From positions 930,001-994,000 of the forward strand of contig NZ_PGGN01000001.1 of NCBI RefSeq assembly GCF_003010935.1: a DNA stretch of 64,000 nucleotides, given 5' to 3'. Below the pieces are notes generated by a model that saw only the letters and a program-made list of their open reading frames with translations, did not search any database and had not been told where the DNA came from. This document shows positions 38,201-46,808 of this stretch, in pieces; position 1 is the stretch's first letter; every line of letters starts with the position of its first letter. Position numbers and translations under genes: made by a program. The DNA comes from Phyllobacterium endophyticum. GTDB taxonomy: Bacteria > Pseudomonadota > Alphaproteobacteria > Rhizobiales > Rhizobiaceae.

Positions 38201-41200
38201 TTCTGGCGCAGAACGATTTGATTGTGACGCTCGCCTCGCTGCAGAACAGGGGACAATTTGCTGCCGGCAACGATCTGACGTTCAACATTGCCGGCAATTT
38301 TACCAACACGTCAGAAGGGCTCGTCTATTCCGGCAGGGACATGAAGCTCTTGGTCCCGGGCGATGTTGTGAATGATCAAGGCGCGATTCTTGCAGGGCGC
38401 GATCTCAAGATTGCCGCTAATGACAATGATGGCAAGAACCGTTCCATAACCAATATTTCCGGCACGATAAAAGCCGAAAACGATGCAAGGATTTTTACCG
38501 AAAAGCTGACGAACAGGCGGTCGGCAGCGCCGACCCGGGAAAGAGTTCTGGTTTCAGATGATGTTGTCACCAAATTCGTGATCAATCCGGAGACTTGGGG
38601 CAAGCCTGTGGGGATATTGTTTGACGATCCCGACTATAAACCGCAGCAGCCCTTTTTCCCCGGAGAGTCTCAACTAAGCTCCGCAGAGTGGGCAAACAGA
38701 CTCTACGGCATCATCACTTTTGCTGACGGTACTTCATTCCGTACCCGAGGAAACACGGCTCCGGACCGCGAGATGCCGTGGAATTGGACAAAGAGCTTTC
38801 ATGGCGATGGCGAAATGTTGGCTTGGCTACGCGCCGAGCTGCCGAAAGATCAAGATGGCAATCTTGTTGTTGATGCGAATCGACCAACCAAGATCTTACT
38901 GCGTCATAACAAGGCGAAACAATTCGCCTGGTCTTTCCGGTGGGACGACAATACGCAGCTTCGCCAGACGGTTCATGAAGACCGCCTGACGGGCGATGGC
39001 GGCCCACAGGCGCTTATCCAGACAGGTCGCAATCTGACTGTCGATGCGACAGAGTTGAACAATGAATATAGCTCGATCGAAGCCGGCGGCAATGCCACCT
39101 TCGCAGGCACGACACTTAATAATCTCGGTGTTGCCCTCCATCGTACCACTTTGACACAGTGTGAGGCAAAGGGCGGGTGCGAAGTCTACGATGCGGCAGG
39201 AAATCGCAATGTTTTGAACGATCTCGGCGAGGGCGTCTCGAAACTGACCCGGGATGAGATGATCAATGCCGTGCCAGGCACTATCAAGGCGGCAGGGGAG
39301 CTCAAGACAACATTCAATATCGTCAACAACGCCATACCCGAAAATTTGGCGAGCGGTACCAAGCTTTCCGAAAGGGTCGATCCCAGGCAGCCGATCTCTT
39401 CGCTGAGGGACCTGACCGCCGGGGCGGCTTTGTTCACGCCCAATCCGGCGCTGGCAAGTCTCGACGCGGGTGCTAATCCTTCGGCACCCCTTTCCCCCGC
39501 AGCCGTTGCAGCCTTCATGGAAAAGCTTTCCGCCATTTCGCCCAAACCGCAATCGGGCGGCTTTGGCGGGACGATACCGGGCCAGGTTTTTCTCTACGAA
39601 ACCCGCGCGGCCTTCCTCGACGTCGGCAAATTCTATGGCTCGAGCTATTTCATGAAGCGCATCGGCTATAAGCCCGAGCGCAGTGTTCCCTTTCTGGGCG
39701 ATGCTTATTTCGAGAACCAGCTGATCGACCAGCAAATGCGCCGGCTTGTCGGGCAGGGTCTTGGCAAGGGATCTTTCATCCCCGGCAGTGACGCAATCGA
39801 GCAGATGAAGACCTTGCTCGACAATGGCCTTGCCTATGCCCAAGCGCACAATCTCAAAATTGGCGAGCAGCTTTCGCCCGACCAGGTGGCGGCCCTGACG
39901 CAATCGGTCGTGCTTTATGTCAAGCAGACCGTAAAAGGCGTCCAGGTACTTGCGCCGGTCGTTTATCTTGCCAACACCGACAAAGCCAATTTGACCGTTG
40001 CCGGGGCACTCATCTCCGGTGGCTCGGTCGATATGAACGTCGGCAATGTCAATAATTCCGGTGTCATTGCCGCCAAGGCCAACCTCAAACTCGCCGCCAC
40101 CAATATCAAGGCGGATGGGGGCAGTTTCATCGCGGGCGGCAATGCCGATCTTTCCGCATCCGGATCGATGACATTAAAGGCCCGCACGCTGAATGTCGCC
40201 GGAACCAATGTGGTCATTCCTGATGGCGGTGTTCAGGCGGGCCGCAATGTGACACTGCACGCTAATGATAATCTCACCGTCCAGGGCGCGACGGTCGCGG
40301 CGGGCGGCAATGCGGCGCTGACAGGCAAAGGCATCACGCTTGATGTCGTGAAGGTTGACAACAAAGGCTCGCAATATGCGACCGGGGCAAAGGTCGAAAC
40401 TGGCGGCAGCCTGTCGATTGCGGCAAATGACAATGTCAATGTCATCGGCAGTTCCGTCAAGGCCGGAACATCGCTGGATGTAGCGGCCACCAACGGCTCG
40501 GCCAATGTCGTTACCGCCGATGTCACGCACAGAATAGGCAACAGAAATTCCACATGGCAGCAACAGTCGGAACTTCTCTCGGGCGCGGGTACGAAGATCA
40601 CGGCGGGCGACGATATTCTCCTGTCGGGCACCAAGCTCAGGGCTGGCGGCGATGTGGCGCTGAAAGCCGGTGACGACATCAATATCACCGCCGCGCAAAA
40701 TCAAAGCGCGACGAAGGCGGGCGGAAACTCTTCCTCTTCCATCAACCATACGGGCTCGGAAATCATTGCTGGCGGCAGCATCACTGCAAATGCCGGTAAT
40801 GATGCCAAGGACGGCGACCATGATCTTAGCATAATCGGCTCGAAGCTTCAGGCCGCCGGCAAGGTTGATCTTAAAGCTTCCGACGATGTTACAATTGCCG
40901 AAGCCACGGACAGCTCTGTCGTTGATACGGAAACCCGCAAGAAGCGCGTTTTTTCCTCCAGCAAGTCCTCCACCCACACCGAAACATCAACAGCTGTCGG
41001 TTCGTCCATCGCCGGCGGGCAGGGTATCGATGTCACCTCGGGCGGCGACACGACAATATCGGCATCGAAGCTGAGAGTGGGCAATGACAACGGAAAGGCG
41101 GACCTGAACATCACCACTGGTGGTGATCTCGTCGTCGCTTCGGGCAAGGACACGCGTGAACGCCATGACAAATCCAGCGGCAAGGGCTTCCTGACCAAGA

Positions 41201-44200
41201 AGTCCGCATCGCTCGACAGCTACGATGAACGCACTGTCGGATCTGACCTTGATGCCACGGGCAATGTCACCCTGAACGCAGGCAAAAACGCCGTCATCTC
41301 CGGCTCGAAGGTCACAGCGGGGGAAACAATCCATGTTGAAGGCGACAGCGTGTCGATCATCGGCGCGGAAGAAGACCATGCACTGCAAACGCAGCAGAAG
41401 AAATCCGGCCTGTTTGCCGGCTCCGGCGATGGCTTTTATTCGATCTGGGGCAAGTCGCAAAAAGACAATGCGAGTAGCTCGACACTGAATGCCGGGTCGC
41501 AGCTTTCTGCCGGTAAGGATGTGACGCTGAACGCGCGCTGGAGCGACATAAACATCATCGGTTCCAATGTCGATGCGAAGAACGACATCGTGCTCGATGC
41601 AACGCGCGATGTGAACATTCTCCCCGGCGCGGAAAGCATGTCGCAATCGGAGCAGCAGAAGCGCTCCGGCTTTGGCGTGCAAGTCAACTCCGGCGATGGC
41701 TCGGTCTCGATCGGCATAGGCTACGGCTCGGCGACCGACAGCACGCGGCAGGGATCGAACACCAATGCGGTGTCGTCGCTCTCCGCCGGACATGATCTGA
41801 AGATCACCGCTGGTAGGGATCTGAACAGCCAGGGCGGACAGCTTTCGGCGGAGCACGATCTTGCCCCGCGTGCCGGGCGCGATATGAACTTCTTGTCCGT
41901 TCAGGACAAGACCAATTACGAGGCGATGCATGAGAAGCTCTTCGCCGGGGTTTCGCTGTCAGTTTCATCAAGTGTTGCCTCCACCGCGCAGAGCGTCACC
42001 GATGCGGCGAAGAAAGTCAGCAAGGTCTCCGACGGCTATAGTGCTGCCAATGCCGCCTTTGCTTCCCTCAAGGCCTATGACGCGCTGGATAATATCGCCA
42101 AGGGCGGCAATCTTGCCTCGGTGTCGCTGACAGCAGGGTTTACCTATGAGAAGCAAAAAAGCCAGGGCGAGACCTCCATACCGATCCCGACCACGCTTCG
42201 CGCCGGACATATGATCGATTTCGATGCAGGGCGTGATCTCATCGGCAAGGGCGTGCAGATGACTGCCGGGGTCAATGCTGCAGGCAACGATATTTCCGAT
42301 CCCGCAGATGAGAACTCCGGCAAGATCAAGTTCAAGGTCGGGCGCGATCTTGTCCTCGAAAGCGCGCAGGCAACCAATTCAGCCTCATCCAGCAATAAAA
42401 GTGCGGGTGCCAATCTCGGCGTCTCGGCTGGTCTTGGTATCACGGACCCGAATATCGGCCTCACCGGCGGCTTCAACTTTGGCTCGGGCAGTTCCAATTC
42501 CAACGGCACCACGCAGCTTAACGCCCATGTCAACGCCAAACATATTGAGCTTGATGTCGGCAATGACGCGATTTTGCGGGGCGCGGTGGTTTCCGCCGAT
42601 GATGTCAAGGCGAGGATCGGCGGGGACCTGACGATCATCTCCGTGCCCGATACGGGCACCAGCAAAGACAAATCCGCCGGTTTCGGCATGCAATTTTCAA
42701 GCTCGCTCGATCTCGGCTCGTCTCTGTCGGGTGGCATGCCGGACCTTGGCGATCAGCTTTCCAATCTCTCTCCCTCCTCGCTCAACCCATCCGGTGGGCG
42801 CGGTTCGGGCACCACCAGCTGGATCACCGAGCAGTCAGGCCTCGTATCGAAACACAGGATGGATGTGGAGGTCGAAGGCGACACGCTGATCGACGCCGGC
42901 AAGATCGTCTCGGACGATGGCGATCTCAAGCTCAAGACCGCAACGCTGACCCACAAGGATTTTGACGGCGAGAAGCGGTTCGAGGGCGGCAGCCTCGATC
43001 TTTCCATTGATGTGACCGGCAAATCGCACAAGCCGGACCCGGACAATCCCGCGCGCAACGATACACTTGAGGGCAGCTTTAAGCTCGACGACACGCGCCA
43101 GAAAGTGCGCGCGACGGTGGGGCCGGGCGTGATCGAAATCACCGATCCGCAAAAACAGGCAAAGCTTGAGGAAGCGGGCACAACCCCTCCGCTGTCCGAA
43201 CTCAACCGCGACCCCGATGCGGCGATGGAGATCACCAGGGACAAGCATGTCGATCTCGAGGTGTATCTGTCGAGCGAGAGCGTGAAGGCGGCAGCAGATG
43301 CGCTCGATGTGATCGGCAAATCGCTTAGTCACATCATTACTGAAATGACCGGCAGCCTCAAAGACAGCGGCAACCTGTCAGCAGAAGCTGCCAAGAAGCT
43401 GACGAATATTTTTGAGGGGATTGAAAGCAAGAACCTTGATCTTGCACAGGTGCTGGGCTGTGCAGGCGGGAAACAGGGATTCAATCTGCTCGATCTCATT
43501 GTATCGAGTGCGCACGCCCAGACTGCAGGATGCGCTTACACCGGCGTCGACGGACGCGGCTACACGCTCTCCGATGACGAGTACGAGAAATGCCTGCAAA
43601 TCCTCGCCAATGGCGTTCGTCTGCGCGTGCAAGGCGGCGGTACCGAAGACTCCTGGTTGCCGAGAATAGCCGACATTGCCAATGCAATCCGCAAACTCGA
43701 CGGCACGATCGGTATCGGCGATCACAGCGGCAGCGAAACAGCTCTGGCGTGGAGCGGACTAACGCATCAATTGACGCGCGGTGCTATCTTAAAGGCGCTC
43801 GGCAATGACGGACTTGCTGCTTACGACAAATATACGGCGGACGTCGCATCCGGTCTTGGCACGGTCAAGGACGAGCTTAGTCAATATCTGACGAAGCTTG
43901 GCGAGCGGAACGGCTTCAGCGCTACTGAAATCGCGGACATGAAATATATCGCTGGCGCGGGTATCACTGCGGTCTCGGTGATCGTGCGTGCCAAGGGAGA
44001 ACATGAGCATCATATCTGCACCAACAAGAATTGCATTTCAACCGCGGCTGGGGGACCATGGACACCGCTCTTCAAACAGATATTCAAAGATGCGGATATG
44101 AATTTGGAGGATGCCGTCAATAAAGTGCATGTGCCCGGGCATAAAGGACCACATCCGCGGGAATACCATGAATATGTGTTTGATAAGCTTAAAGATGCCT

Positions 44201-44328
44201 TATCCGGCATAAAGCCTCACACTCCAGAATACCGAACCGCGTTAGAAAACACATTGAACAAAATTCGGCAAGAAGCAGTTACCCCGGGGACGCAGGTCAA
44301 TAACTGGCTGACAAAAGGGCGTGGATGA
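35236..44328 (+). CDS. cdiA: CdiA-like filamentous exoprotein (TpsA) with AHH-nuclease-like toxin tail
   Basis: A 3030-residue contact-inhibition effector. After a long signal region (MLLSGLLGLQPALVQAQQ) comes the TPS secretion domain with ADLIIANPNGITCDGCGF (NPNG plus the CDGC pair). Residues about 300-1070 are beta-helical repeats, 1100-1330 a non-repeat segment (RVLVSDDVV...) that may be the receptor-binding part, and 1590-2510 hemagglutinin-type repeats. The constant part ends at VDLEVYLSSESVKAA, about residue 2686; beyond it the sequence is unique to this copy. The last ~110 residues (EHHICTNKN at 2924, then VHVPGHKGPHPREYHEYVFDKLKDAL) resemble AHH-type HNH nucleases, with Glu for the first Ala. 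The immunity gene starts 2 bases downstream. The tail is richer in A+T than the body. Confidence 0.9.
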   Translation: MTKQYVPKGATLSRSRKPLQQFLAMLLSGLLGLQPALVQAQQITPDGSAPASNQPTVTTAPNNVPLVDIVAPNSMGLSHNKYNAFNVDQPGVILNNFKSEVGGPSVLGGTLPGNPHLRSSRPASVILNEVTSGSRSALNGPIEIFGTKADLIIANPNGITCDGCGFINTPRMTLTTGKPDITSDGRLGGFNVDGGDITFSGRDANFATGDGKVDLFDVVSRTVQVNGKIYGKDLRLTAGRNKFSYATRDATALTAISGAPEFAIDGSALGAMQADTIKLVVTEKGAGVRMRGNMAASAGELSLSADGKISIGSASGAAGVTMRSQNSVAAKSITSKKRVLVHADKGITLDTVAGDEEMVLDGGQGLLSITGEATVLHNITLSAAAGVSAKRLDAGRDLVVASTSGDVEVGTLAKSGNSMTINAAGSISAASLISTNSMNLKAARKIAVAGAAQATSNIAATAASIAANSIVSDAGDVSLTATSGLVNVRTLLSAAGDLTLTASRIDAQDVRGQKTITLSGAVAVSGQILGGGNVAIIGSGISAGLIASGVDFAKTFDTHKAAPSIVLAKSGNLTLNAASGAIDFATLLSAGALNITAASLTGNTITADESIGINGNINIKNVLRGGRDISVTGSGIKAGSIISGIDFAATERSGSLVLTNTGDLTLTALTGNIDGGVLLSAGALTVTADNFVAQSVKAKHKITLSANTNVSEYLRGGHDVSITGSGIRAGSIVSGVDFLATEKSGKVVLGTTGDLTLVATVNDIDAGRLLSAGRSSATAAQNIAANAVSQQALSLIAGKAISLTGQSVSGSATILKAASITIDKLISGYDFAASRNDLVVSNAGSMTLEATAGSITADSLTSGGDLNARALLNLTYNSMQSHGAVSLAAEHGAISLDRTTVAQGDISLRAKSIDLSNNRSKVATSQMLFINAANAKLDHSAFTFGGLTLSGVDNLDLSDTVLSAITTEGGPGNIDLKAVTIITTAATAVLAQNDLIVTLASLQNRGQFAAGNDLTFNIAGNFTNTSEGLVYSGRDMKLLVPGDVVNDQGAILAGRDLKIAANDNDGKNRSITNISGTIKAENDARIFTEKLTNRRSAAPTRERVLVSDDVVTKFVINPETWGKPVGILFDDPDYKPQQPFFPGESQLSSAEWANRLYGIITFADGTSFRTRGNTAPDREMPWNWTKSFHGDGEMLAWLRAELPKDQDGNLVVDANRPTKILLRHNKAKQFAWSFRWDDNTQLRQTVHEDRLTGDGGPQALIQTGRNLTVDATELNNEYSSIEAGGNATFAGTTLNNLGVALHRTTLTQCEAKGGCEVYDAAGNRNVLNDLGEGVSKLTRDEMINAVPGTIKAAGELKTTFNIVNNAIPENLASGTKLSERVDPRQPISSLRDLTAGAALFTPNPALASLDAGANPSAPLSPAAVAAFMEKLSAISPKPQSGGFGGTIPGQVFLYETRAAFLDVGKFYGSSYFMKRIGYKPERSVPFLGDAYFENQLIDQQMRRLVGQGLGKGSFIPGSDAIEQMKTLLDNGLAYAQAHNLKIGEQLSPDQVAALTQSVVLYVKQTVKGVQVLAPVVYLANTDKANLTVAGALISGGSVDMNVGNVNNSGVIAAKANLKLAATNIKADGGSFIAGGNADLSASGSMTLKARTLNVAGTNVVIPDGGVQAGRNVTLHANDNLTVQGATVAAGGNAALTGKGITLDVVKVDNKGSQYATGAKVETGGSLSIAANDNVNVIGSSVKAGTSLDVAATNGSANVVTADVTHRIGNRNSTWQQQSELLSGAGTKITAGDDILLSGTKLRAGGDVALKAGDDINITAAQNQSATKAGGNSSSSINHTGSEIIAGGSITANAGNDAKDGDHDLSIIGSKLQAAGKVDLKASDDVTIAEATDSSVVDTETRKKRVFSSSKSSTHTETSTAVGSSIAGGQGIDVTSGGDTTISASKLRVGNDNGKADLNITTGGDLVVASGKDTRERHDKSSGKGFLTKKSASLDSYDERTVGSDLDATGNVTLNAGKNAVISGSKVTAGETIHVEGDSVSIIGAEEDHALQTQQKKSGLFAGSGDGFYSIWGKSQKDNASSSTLNAGSQLSAGKDVTLNARWSDINIIGSNVDAKNDIVLDATRDVNILPGAESMSQSEQQKRSGFGVQVNSGDGSVSIGIGYGSATDSTRQGSNTNAVSSLSAGHDLKITAGRDLNSQGGQLSAEHDLAPRAGRDMNFLSVQDKTNYEAMHEKLFAGVSLSVSSSVASTAQSVTDAAKKVSKVSDGYSAANAAFASLKAYDALDNIAKGGNLASVSLTAGFTYEKQKSQGETSIPIPTTLRAGHMIDFDAGRDLIGKGVQMTAGVNAAGNDISDPADENSGKIKFKVGRDLVLESAQATNSASSSNKSAGANLGVSAGLGITDPNIGLTGGFNFGSGSSNSNGTTQLNAHVNAKHIELDVGNDAILRGAVVSADDVKARIGGDLTIISVPDTGTSKDKSAGFGMQFSSSLDLGSSLSGGMPDLGDQLSNLSPSSLNPSGGRGSGTTSWITEQSGLVSKHRMDVEVEGDTLIDAGKIVSDDGDLKLKTATLTHKDFDGEKRFEGGSLDLSIDVTGKSHKPDPDNPARNDTLEGSFKLDDTRQKVRATVGPGVIEITDPQKQAKLEEAGTTPPLSELNRDPDAAMEITRDKHVDLEVYLSSESVKAAADALDVIGKSLSHIITEMTGSLKDSGNLSAEAAKKLTNIFEGIESKNLDLAQVLGCAGGKQGFNLLDLIVSSAHAQTAGCAYTGVDGRGYTLSDDEYEKCLQILANGVRLRVQGGGTEDSWLPRIADIANAIRKLDGTIGIGDHSGSETALAWSGLTHQLTRGAILKALGNDGLAAYDKYTADVASGLGTVKDELSQYLTKLGERNGFSATEIADMKYIAGAGITAVSVIVRAKGEHEHHICTNKNCISTAAGGPWTPLFKQIFKDADMNLEDAVNKVHVPGHKGPHPREYHEYVFDKLKDALSGIKPHTPEYRTALENTLNKIRQEAVTPGTQVNNWLTKGRG
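36823..37563 (+). repeat. Three tandem ~91-95-residue repeats inside CdiA
   Basis: Units begin at 36823, 37108 and 37381 with GG-x-x-x-x-x-x-GSGI-x-AG-x-I-x-SG-x-DF, continue with a hydrophobic L-T-L stretch (GDLTLTA) and LLSAGAL, and are 285, 273 and about 180+ bases long. A weaker fourth unit (TIDKLISGYDFAASRNDLVVSNAGSMTLEA) follows. They presumably stack as turns of the beta-helical filament. Confidence 0.75.
42469..43293 (+). repeat. Homology arm in resident cdiA (copy 1)
   Basis: This 825-bp block, from GGCTTCAACTTTGGCTCGGG to AAGGCGGCA, recurs at 49034-49858 with the same spacing throughout (offset 6565, no indels) and only scattered substitutions, and its last 498 bp recur at 46809-47306. 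The right edge coincides with the end of the CdiA constant region. It is the tract through which the toxin tail could be swapped. Confidence 0.9.
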
Positions 44329-44329
44329 T

Positions 44330-44929
44330 ATGGCAAGATTTTATCGTTTACGCGATGACATTGATTTTCCATGCCGCTGGTATCTGGGGCATGTCAGAGG
44401 AATGAAACTTAAATCAGGCGATGACTGGAAGTTTACAACAGCAGATGGAGTGGCGCATTTGTCGGCTTTAGGAGAGGATAAATTCATCCTCGACATGAAC
44501 GAATTTGGTCCGGCCGACGGTAGTGCGATGGACTTTACCATAGCGGCACACGATGTACCCATCGTGAGCGCCACGTTGAAGGACGCTTTGTTCTTTGTCG
44601 ATGGGTTGTATTATTATGCAGTCGCTATTCCTGAAAAGCCATCAGCAAGTCCACACTACTATGCGATGGCAACTGATAACTTTATCGATTGTTTTGATGA
44701 GAGAAAATCCGTTTTTAGTATCTTTACTCCCGACGACCCGGTCCGCCCGGATAGAGCGGGCGATTATCATTCGGTCATCAAGCTGATCATAGATCCAGCG
44801 AAAGCTGTTGGGCACGACATTTTCCGTATCAAACGATATCCAACAGCCCTCATCGTCAGCGAACGCGTCAAAATAACACTTGAACGGGGTGGCTTCACCG
44901 GACTGGACTTTCGGCTTTGCACAGAATGA
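44330..44929 (+). CDS. cdiI: Putative CdiI immunity protein for the resident CdiA toxin
   Basis: 199 residues from the ATG at 44330, two bases after the cdiA stop, with AAGGGCGTGG upstream. The C-terminal HDIFRIKRYPTALIVSERVKITLERGGFTGLDFRLC resembles the DUF1629/Imm11-Imm43 type of immunity proteins, where a short strand-helix unit ending in TGL-x-F is typical. It is soluble, with no signal peptide, as expected for protection in the cytoplasm. Base composition is lower in GC than the cdiA body. The position and size make immunity the likely role; the specific family is tentative. Confidence 0.75.
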   Translation: MARFYRLRDDIDFPCRWYLGHVRGMKLKSGDDWKFTTADGVAHLSALGEDKFILDMNEFGPADGSAMDFTIAAHDVPIVSATLKDALFFVDGLYYYAVAIPEKPSASPHYYAMATDNFIDCFDERKSVFSIFTPDDPVRPDRAGDYHSVIKLIIDPAKAVGHDIFRIKRYPTALIVSERVKITLERGGFTGLDFRLCTE

Positions 44930-45022
44930 TTGAGCTTTGATGCGTCAGCGGTCTACGTGCTTAGGGCTCTCATGTGCCAACGACAATCGTCCGCTTCGGT
45001 TGATCATCGGGCCCTGGTACCA

Positions 45023-45263
45023 TCACCCTGAACGCGGGCAAAAACGCCGTCATCTCCGGCTTGAAGGTCACAGCCGGCGAAACGATCCATGTCGAAGGCG
45101 ACAGCGTTTCGGTGATCGGCGCGGAAGAAGGCCATGCGCTTCAGACGCAGCAGAAGAAATCCGGCCTGTTTGCCGGCTCCGGCGATGGCTTTTATTCGAT
45201 CTGGATATAGAACAGCGCTTCAACAATCAGATTATCAAATGGGCTAAGGAGCGGGGGGGATGA
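45023..45263 (+). pseudogene. cdiA fragment fused to the last codons of a lost toxin
   Basis: 45023-45204 (182 bp) repeats cdiA 41267-41448 without indels (TLNAGKNAVISGLKVTAGETIHVEGDSVSVIG..., ending FYSIW). At 45205 the match stops and the cdiA frame hits TAG. In another frame the remaining bases read IEQRFNNQIIKWAKERGG and stop at 45263, overlapping the next ATG in ATGA. So almost an entire toxin has been deleted, leaving about 18 C-terminal codons. The 44930-45022 spacer before it contains GCCAACGACAATC. Confidence 0.8.
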
Positions 45264-46180
45264 CTTATGCTCAAATCTCCCAAGCGGATTTTTTGAAAGG
45301 TGGTCTCTACACGGAGGTTCTCGGTTGCTGGACGCACATCTCTGATTTTTCCGGCGATGTGAAGGATGCAATTTTTGGACGGTCCGACGATGTAGCACCC
45401 GATTACTATACGCCGATCGCAAAAGGCAAGGAGTGGCTGTTCGAACTGACCTGCAAGCACCAGCCGCGCACCGGCGCGCTTTTGATGGCGGGCGGGCCGC
45501 TGTTTGTGCGCGTTAAACGACGCAGTGACGGCGGCTTGCCAGCATTGCATATGGGTCTTGAGGTGCGCGACAAGGTGGTGCTTATCAGCCGCGATTTCTG
45601 GGGCGATAATCCCTCCGATCCCGACTATCAGGCGAATATTGACCGAATAACGGCGTTTCTCACCAAGCGCGACGGCAAACCCAATCACGCTGAACAGCGT
45701 CAACTCAGCCTGCCGCTGCCGATCCGCGAGGCCTATTATACCCGCTTCGATGGCATGGATATTCCGGACGATGAGGTCGTTGGCATATATTCGCGCTTTC
45801 TGCCATATCCCGTCGGCAGGCCATGGCAATCTTGGGATGGTTATCTCAAGAATTTCCGCGGCTACAAGAAGCGCTATATCCCCTGGCTGGAGGATCGGCT
45901 TGGCATTGTGCCGACGCCGTTCGACCGCAAATACGCCTATATCAGCTTCATGATGTTCATGGCGGCGGGCCCCAACCCCGCCGGGCGCGAGGGCGATGTG
46001 TTCTTCGTGAAAAACGCGGATGGCATGCAAGACGGCGTAATCTATCACATCAAGGATGCACATATCGAGAACATGCGCATTCTTTCCGAGCCGGCCGAAG
46101 CCATCGATCGTTATTGCGAACATGTACTGCTGGAGCGCGAGGGAAGATTCGATTTCCTGCCCTATACCAGCGAGATGTAA
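45260..46180 (+). CDS. Putative immunity protein of a deleted toxin (306 residues, family not recognised)
   Basis: An intact open frame beginning at an ATG that overlaps the toxin-remnant stop, with GGAGCGGGGGG upstream. The sequence is soluble and rich in aromatic and charged residues (GLYTEVLGCWTHISDFSGDVKDAIF, PIREAYYTRFDGMDIPDDEVVGIYSRFLPYPVGRPWQSWDGYLKNF, DRKYAYISFMMFMAAGPNPAGREGDVFFVKNADG). I do not recognise a family. The position right after a CdiA tail is that of an immunity gene, but it is longer than most. If so it is an orphan immunity, protecting against a toxin this strain no longer encodes. Confidence 0.65.
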   Translation: MTYAQISQADFLKGGLYTEVLGCWTHISDFSGDVKDAIFGRSDDVAPDYYTPIAKGKEWLFELTCKHQPRTGALLMAGGPLFVRVKRRSDGGLPALHMGLEVRDKVVLISRDFWGDNPSDPDYQANIDRITAFLTKRDGKPNHAEQRQLSLPLPIREAYYTRFDGMDIPDDEVVGIYSRFLPYPVGRPWQSWDGYLKNFRGYKKRYIPWLEDRLGIVPTPFDRKYAYISFMMFMAAGPNPAGREGDVFFVKNADGMQDGVIYHIKDAHIENMRILSEPAEAIDRYCEHVLLEREGRFDFLPYTSEM

Positions 46181-46231
46181 GGTCTGAACACTCCGTCCGT
46201 AGCAGCCGAATAGCTAGCGCACGTCCGCCCG

Positions 46232-46808
46232 CATGCGAGCCACCGATGGCTTTGATATCAATGTGGCGGGCAAGACCAAGCTTACCGGCGGCCTGATTAC
46301 TTCGAAGGCACCGAAAGAGGCGAACCTGCTTCAAACTGGCACGCTGGAAACCGCAGATATCGACACTCATTTCCACATGGAACGCCGATAGCTGGGGCGG
46401 GGGGATAAACGGGACGGCTCTCATTGTCTCGCCACATCTGCATCAGGGAGAAAATGAAACCGGCAAAGCGCTTTCGGCGATTTCTCCGGGCGAAATCATC
46501 ATCACGAATCCTGACCATCAGACGCAGGATATCGCCTCTCTCAACCGCGATACCAGCGATACCAACACCTCACTGCCGGATGTTCCCGAGCTAAAATCCA
46601 TCCTTGCCGAGCAATACAAGACGCAAAAGCTCTATGACGACGCTGCCGCTAAGGCCGCCAGGGTTACCGGCGATTGGGCGAGCCAGCTCGAACATGGTGC
46701 CACCAGCGATGCGGACAAGGCATTCTGGGCCGAAGGCGGGCCTGGCCGGGTGGCGCTGCATGCGCTGGCTGGCGGGCTTTTAGGCGGTGTGAACGATCTT
46801 TCCGGTGT
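46232..46808 (+). pseudogene. Fragment of a second, canonical TpsA/CdiA pretoxin region
   Basis: Frame one (46232-46391) reads GFDINVAGKTKLTGGLITSKAPKEANLLQTGTLETADIDTH, a hemagglutinin repeat; an extra T in CATTTCC shifts the frame, after which TWNADSWGGGINGT... continues with DHQTQDIASLNRDTSDTNTSLPDVPELKSILAEQYKTQ and DKAFWAEGGPGRVALHALAGGLLGGV, the standard segment before the toxin in many CdiA/FHA proteins. The resident cdiA has no counterpart. It ends within GTGGGCGCGGTTCGGGC, where it is joined out of frame to the next cassette. Confidence 0.75.

Noticed and set aside
44937-45263. 108-residue frame between cdiI and the next gene
   Set aside because: Reads the cdiA fragment in the wrong frame; only the last ~18 codons look like real toxin sequence.
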